Assembly: GCA_041667545.1 (NCBI GenBank)
Contig: JBAYES010000006.1
Span: forward strand, 1 to 56,393
Origin: SLID01 sp041667545
GTDB lineage: Bacteria; Omnitrophota; Gorgyraeia; Tantalellales; Tantalellaceae
Length of the DNA: 56,393 bases
Direction of reading: 5' to 3'
Part shown: piece by piece, positions 52,709 through 56,393 of the stretch
Layout: the number at the start of each line of letters is the position of its first letter
Position numbering within the stretch: the first letter of the stretch is position 1
Made by a program: the position numbers and the translations under genes
Notes under the pieces: model-generated
Told to the model about the DNA's origin: nothing
Seen by the model: the letters and a program-made list of their open reading frames with translations, nothing else
Databases searched by the model: none

Positions 52709-53707
52709 TTAATAGAACCGTTTCTCATCTAACTTGAGAAAATATCCATCGTAAAATGCGAGCAAAATGACCTTCAGGTTTTTAAATCTTGCCTTAACGA
52801 TCATTTTCAGGATAACTTTCATCAAATGCAGTATGGGCCTTAGATACCGGACAAACACGTTTCCGCCATGAAGTCTATCAATAAACGTTAGGTTTCTATA
52901 ATAACAATACCAATCTTTTCTGAGTTGGGACGCGTTCGCAACGTGATTTGTAGGGGTCTTTTTTTCTATAACAGCCCGCGGGCATAGAATAATTTTTCCG
53001 AATTTTCTGACCCTTATACAAAACTCCAGATCATCAAATCTGATAAAAAAACTTTTGAGCGGGTACCCGGCCAATTGAATCGCTTGTTTTTTTATAAGAG
53101 GCCCTTCGAACGGCACATCATGCACTTCTAAATATTCAGGATAATTTACCAGATCCCTCTCGGTCGTTTTAAAGTATTCAAATTTTCTAGTGAAAGGGTT
53201 CCTGAGATTATAGTTCATCACCGCGCCCGTAACGGTCCCATCTGGCCAGATCTTTACGGGAGATATTATCAAACAGTCATCTTGCTTTCTGCTTTCATTT
53301 ATCAAACCCGCGAGACAATCTTTTCTTGGAACCACATCATCATCCATCAGCCATAACCGATCATGATCTTTCTCATATCCTCTTTTCATTCCCTCATAAA
53401 AACCGCCTGCCCCGCCCGTATTTTCATGCATCCTGACATAATAGAGCCTCACTTCTCCGTTCTGCTCGGACATACAAAGGGTATTTTCATTTTCTAACGG
53501 CTTATTTGCGGTCTTTGTAATTTCTTCTATATATCCATTTTCTTTTAAAAATTCGGGGGTACCATCATTCGAAGCATTGTCGATCAAAAAAATTGATTCA
53601 ACAGGGTACGTTTGCGCCAAGATTGCGTCCAAGCATCCCTTCAAAAGTTCTTTTCTGTTATAAGTTACGACAATAGCGCAGATCTTTTCTTTTTTATGCT
53701 CATTCAT
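52709..53707 (-). CDS. Glycosyltransferase family 2 (GlfT1-like)
   Basis: A 332-residue GT-A enzyme. It has AIVVTYNRKELLKGCLDAIL, FLIDNASNDGTPEF, HENTGGAGGFYEGM and RLWLMDDDVVP (the DDD metal motif), then FFIRFDDLEFCIRVRKFG. This combination is typical of GlfT1-like galactofuranosyltransferases and related rhamnosyltransferases. There is no transmembrane segment. ATG 53707 or the GTG at 53710 could be the start. Context with the flavin enzyme downstream suggests galactofuranose, but this is inferred. Confidence 0.85.
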   Translation of the reverse strand: MNEHKKEKICAIVVTYNRKELLKGCLDAILAQTYPVESIFLIDNASNDGTPEFLKENGYIEEITKTANKPLENENTLCMSEQNGEVRLYYVRMHENTGGAGGFYEGMKRGYEKDHDRLWLMDDDVVPRKDCLAGLINESRKQDDCLIISPVKIWPDGTVTGAVMNYNLRNPFTRKFEYFKTTERDLVNYPEYLEVHDVPFEGPLIKKQAIQLAGYPLKSFFIRFDDLEFCIRVRKFGKIILCPRAVIEKKTPTNHVANASQLRKDWYCYYRNLTFIDRLHGGNVFVRYLRPILHLMKVILKMIVKARFKNLKVILLAFYDGYFLKLDEKRFY

Positions 53708-53788
53708 CACTCATGTCCAAATTTTTCTTCCAAAGGCGTACTTGCGGCTTTCAACAAAAAAACAAGAACGATTTCTCCTTCCCCCGTA

Positions 53789-54439
53789 TCATACTTTTCC
53801 CGGATCCTTCACAATCTTATACAGGATATCTATACTTTTGCTGATTTGATCTTTCTCATTTATCACAACATCGGCTTCTTTTTTCTGAATTTCTATATAG
53901 CGCTTCTGCATCGGAAGCACATCTCGAAAAAACCGCTCACATACCAATTCGATCGTTTCCGAACGATGCGCGACATCACGCCGGATCCTTCGCGCCAATG
54001 CTGTTGCTTCATCAATATCTACATACACCTTCAAATCGAATAAATCACGTAGATCCCCCGGGTAATACACTAAAATCCCCTCAACGATAATGTAAGACAT
54101 AGAGAACAGGTCAGAGGAGTTAGGGATAATAGTACGCTTTGAAAGTCTCTTATGGAGGCGGAAACTATACCGGGGAGCCCTTATTCTTTTCCCGTTACAT
54201 AAATCTTTAATCTGTTTTTTCATTAACACAAAATCAAAAGCCTTAGGTTCGTCAAAATTAATACATCCACGTTTTCTCAAAGGCATCCTCGACAGATCCT
54301 TATAATACCGGTCCTGTGAAAGTATCACCGCGTTCTTGCGTCCCAGCTTTTGAACAAGCTTTTCCGCAAGTAAAGTCTTCCCTGACGCGCTCGGACCCGC
54401 TATTGCTATAAGCTTAACACCCGGCTTTTTCTTTTCCAT
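53789..54439 (-). CDS. Uridine kinase-like P-loop kinase
   Basis: A 216-residue nucleoside-kinase-type protein. The P-loop GPSASGKT is at residues 15-22. SQDRYYKDLSRM and INFDEPKAFDF are the uridine/phosphoribulokinase family signatures, and ARRIRRDVAHR is the lid. It would phosphorylate uridine/cytidine or a related sugar. Its presence within a glycosyltransferase run may serve UDP-sugar supply. ATG 54439 follows AGAGGTGG; an earlier in-frame start at 54457 is less well placed. Confidence 0.85.
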   Translation of the reverse strand: MEKKKPGVKLIAIAGPSASGKTLLAEKLVQKLGRKNAVILSQDRYYKDLSRMPLRKRGCINFDEPKAFDFVLMKKQIKDLCNGKRIRAPRYSFRLHKRLSKRTIIPNSSDLFSMSYIIVEGILVYYPGDLRDLFDLKVYVDIDEATALARRIRRDVAHRSETIELVCERFFRDVLPMQKRYIEIQKKEADVVINEKDQISKSIDILYKIVKDPGKV

Positions 54440-54509
54440 CCCACCTCTCGTATACATACTGCTTATTTATCCCATACAAGCATTCTCCAACACGGCACAC
54501 GACACTCTC

Positions 54510-55673
54510 TCATCCGTGCTTACCGAACGATGCTGTCAATTTCCAAAGATCAATAACTGATTGCACATTGCGATTGCCGGCAAACATCTTTCCGACACGT
54601 TGACGCCCTTCCTCCCCCATTACCCGGGATAGTTGTGGATCGGCAAGCACGTCTAAGATCCTTTTAGCCATGTTGCCATGGTCTTTCTGTTCAACAACAA
54701 ATCCGGTTTTCCCGTCTATGATCAGGTCTTCGGTGCCGGCAAACCGCGTGACGACTACCGGCTTCCCCGAAGCCATCGCTTCCACCATAGCGATACAGGT
54801 ACCTTCAAAAATAGATGAGACAGCATAAACATCACACGCCGCAAGATATTCGGGGATTTCATCGTGAGGCACGCTGCCGGCAAAAAAAACATTCCCTTTC
54901 ATCCCCCGGGTTTCAACTTCTTTTTTTAACTTATATTCCTCCGCGCCTGAACCGATAATTAAAAGAAGAGTGTCTGGCGCTTCTTTCATAACTATCTGAA
55001 AAGCGCGCAATAGCGTGGTAATGTCTTTCTGCGGGACAAGCCTGCCTGTAAACAAGACCATTTTAGAAAACTTGCCTTTCAGATATTTCTCCCGGATAAC
55101 CCTCCCATCGCGCGCGGTAAACTTACTTAGATCACAATTCACCGGGATAACAAAAACCCTGTTCCCGCTAATACCCAATGCGGCGGCTAAGTTCGATTTT
55201 TCTTTTGTGGTGCCGACTCTTATTGTGTCAGCTCTTTTCAGTAAAAACTTAGCCAACTTATTGAAAAACCAGTTAATTCGGCGCTGTCTTATCCAATAGT
55301 CGTTGTCACAAAAGTCGATGTGTACCTGAATATTAAGAGGTATGCGAAACCGCCGCTTCAACAAATACCCTGCCAACCCGGTCGTAAACGGATCTTCCAC
55401 TGTGATCACGTCTATTTTTCCTCTTCTGCATATGTCCGACGCGGCTTTCCAAGCATCTATAATAAAAGAGCTTTTGTTCTTAGAATTAGTCGGAATAACT
55501 TTTAAATTCTCAGCTAACTGCGTTGGTCTCAGATCGGATTCCTTGGGGGAATAAACTATCAGATCAAAACGGCCTATCATCCGCGCGTATTCTATTTGCC
55601 GCGCCCGCACATCTCCCCGAACTTTATCGCCTTGCAGCATTAAATAATCCAGGCCTATGCCTAAAACATTCAT
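54510..55673 (-). CDS. Glycosyltransferase family 4
   Basis: A 387-residue GT4 enzyme. Its Rossmann N-terminus is MNVLGIGLDYLMLQGDKVRG. The donor half has VLFTGRLVPQKDITTLLRAF and SIFEGTCIAMVEAMASGKPVVV, both canonical. VQVHIDFCDNDYWIRQRR-like sequence marks the acceptor cleft. I take ATG 55673 with GGAGTGGTGG just upstream, not the frame start at 55697. It is the most upstream glycosyltransferase in this minus-strand run. Confidence 0.9.
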   Translation of the reverse strand: MNVLGIGLDYLMLQGDKVRGDVRARQIEYARMIGRFDLIVYSPKESDLRPTQLAENLKVIPTNSKNKSSFIIDAWKAASDICRRGKIDVITVEDPFTTGLAGYLLKRRFRIPLNIQVHIDFCDNDYWIRQRRINWFFNKLAKFLLKRADTIRVGTTKEKSNLAAALGISGNRVFVIPVNCDLSKFTARDGRVIREKYLKGKFSKMVLFTGRLVPQKDITTLLRAFQIVMKEAPDTLLLIIGSGAEEYKLKKEVETRGMKGNVFFAGSVPHDEIPEYLAACDVYAVSSIFEGTCIAMVEAMASGKPVVVTRFAGTEDLIIDGKTGFVVEQKDHGNMAKRILDVLADPQLSRVMGEEGRQRVGKMFAGNRNVQSVIDLWKLTASFGKHG

Positions 55674-55850
55674 ATACCACCACTCCGCACTGTCCAATCC
55701 TCATCGAACCATTTGAAAATTCTTTTGATTCCCCGTACTCGGGATTTTAAGAACCTATAAATTTATACTGGAATTGATGTAAATCCTACCCCCAAATATA
55801 AGCGGCTTCGCAACGCGTCAATCCATCGGTATTTGAGAGCAAAATATCTG

Positions 55851-56354
55851 TTATCCCGTTCCATCGAAATACAGAGGTTGCAGATCTTTCTCGAAAATTA
55901 CGGTTTTATTGTCAATATCTACCTCCGCTCTGAAAAAACGGTCTATCATATTTTTGCGGCGAAATTCGCCCTCGAATTGCCAATTGTAATCAAGATACAA
56001 TACTCCTTTTTCTCTTCGGATCTTTCTGATCATAAAAACTATATCTTCTCTACCCTCTTCATAGTTCCCCGTGTTATTTTTAAGAACTATTTCAGAAACC
56101 TCTTTGGCCTTATCTTCATCGTTACGTATCCCCGAAAGGTTAACTTCAATGCTTTCAGGCTCTAAATAAGCTTCCATGTTATCGGAGTCGGCAAGGCGTT
56201 GTATTACTTGAAACTTTTCGGCAAAGACCAGAGGAGTAACCAAGTATAAAAAAAATATTATCACCAGCAAAGAGCCGATAACAAAAAAAATTTTCTCTTC
56301 AATTTGGGAAACAAGCCCGTTTCCCCTTTTTTTAGTATCTTCAGAATTCTCCAT
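55851..56354 (-). CDS. Membrane-anchored protein of unknown function
   Basis: A 167-residue protein with one membrane helix (about 22-44, IFFVIGSLLVIIFFLYLVTP). The rest is a soluble, acidic and beta-rich part of about 120 residues, probably periplasmic. I do not recognise the family. It lies 177 bases upstream of the GT4 gene on the same strand; the gap has only weak promoter-like boxes. The gene is complete within the window. Confidence 0.75.
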   Translation of the reverse strand: MENSEDTKKRGNGLVSQIEEKIFFVIGSLLVIIFFLYLVTPLVFAEKFQVIQRLADSDNMEAYLEPESIEVNLSGIRNDEDKAKEVSEIVLKNNTGNYEEGREDIVFMIRKIRREKGVLYLDYNWQFEGEFRRKNMIDRFFRAEVDIDNKTVIFEKDLQPLYFDGTG

Positions 56355-56393
56355 GCATTGTCAGTTTACCCTAAAAATGTCCCGGGAACAATG

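Noticed and set aside
1..56393. tRNA or rRNA genes
   Set aside because: I found no cloverleaf or rRNA-like stretch while reading the intergenic regions; a covariance search was not possible.

Overview
The window most likely comes from an uncultivated, Gram-negative-type bacterium of the Omnitrophota (former OP3). This is an inference from a Wza-like export protein, an ExbB-ExbD-TonB trio, extremely long fused proteins and dispersed palindromic GC-rich repeats; no rRNA, tRNA or marker gene is present to prove it. Almost the whole window is an envelope and extracellular polysaccharide locus. I see no CRISPR array and no intact mobile element.

Region 1 (1-14.2 kb) is an AT-rich, variable glycan island. 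It starts with palindromic repeats, a promoter and a perfect 24-bp hairpin. Next come a sugar transferase, an N-acetyl-sugar amidotransferase and a sulfotransferase on the plus strand. Three GT4 glycosyltransferases, an unusual MiaB-like radical SAM protein and a GT2 glycosyltransferase follow on the minus strand. From about 9.7 to 14.1 kb there is a decaying cassette for a dTDP-3-amino-3,6-dideoxyhexose: a broken FdtB-type aminotransferase, an IS91-like transposase remnant, a hexapeptide acyltransferase, an FdtA-GNAT fusion, a second FdtA-like protein that has lost one active-site histidine, and several other gene fragments.

Region 2 (14.2-25.8 kb) is one minus-strand gene for a 3660-residue protein. 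It joins an N-terminal hydrophobic segment, a ChaN/TraB-like domain, membrane segments, a B12-binding radical SAM module, a PIG-L deacetylase, a WbqC-like domain, a UDP-sugar pyrophosphorylase-like domain and a GalT/HIT-like domain. It is followed by a second cluster of the palindromic repeats, in inverted orientation to those at position 1.

Region 3 (25.8-42 kb) is the machinery block. It holds gmd and fcl for GDP-L-fucose, an MsbA-like exporter, a Wza-like export protein, a stand-alone BY-kinase and its chain-length partner. Upstream is a c-di-GMP-flavoured operon: PilZ protein, HAMP-GGDDF protein, coiled-coil protein, TPR protein, response regulator. An ExbB-ExbD-TonB trio precedes it. Three promoters with an extended -10 can be read directly in this part.

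Region 4 (42-56.4 kb) is a long minus-strand run of glycosyltransferases, an O-antigen ligase/polymerase, an alkaline-phosphatase-superfamily enzyme, a nucleotidyltransferase, a flavin enzyme, a uridine-kinase-like protein and a membrane-anchored unknown. Two AT-rich intruders stand out: an FkbM methyltransferase bordered by a duplicated GT4 gene start, and a sulfotransferase with a frameshift in its PAPS loop.

Together the genes would make nucleotide sugars, assemble and decorate a glycan with amidine, sulfate, methyl and acetyl groups, and export it under phosphotyrosine and c-di-GMP control.
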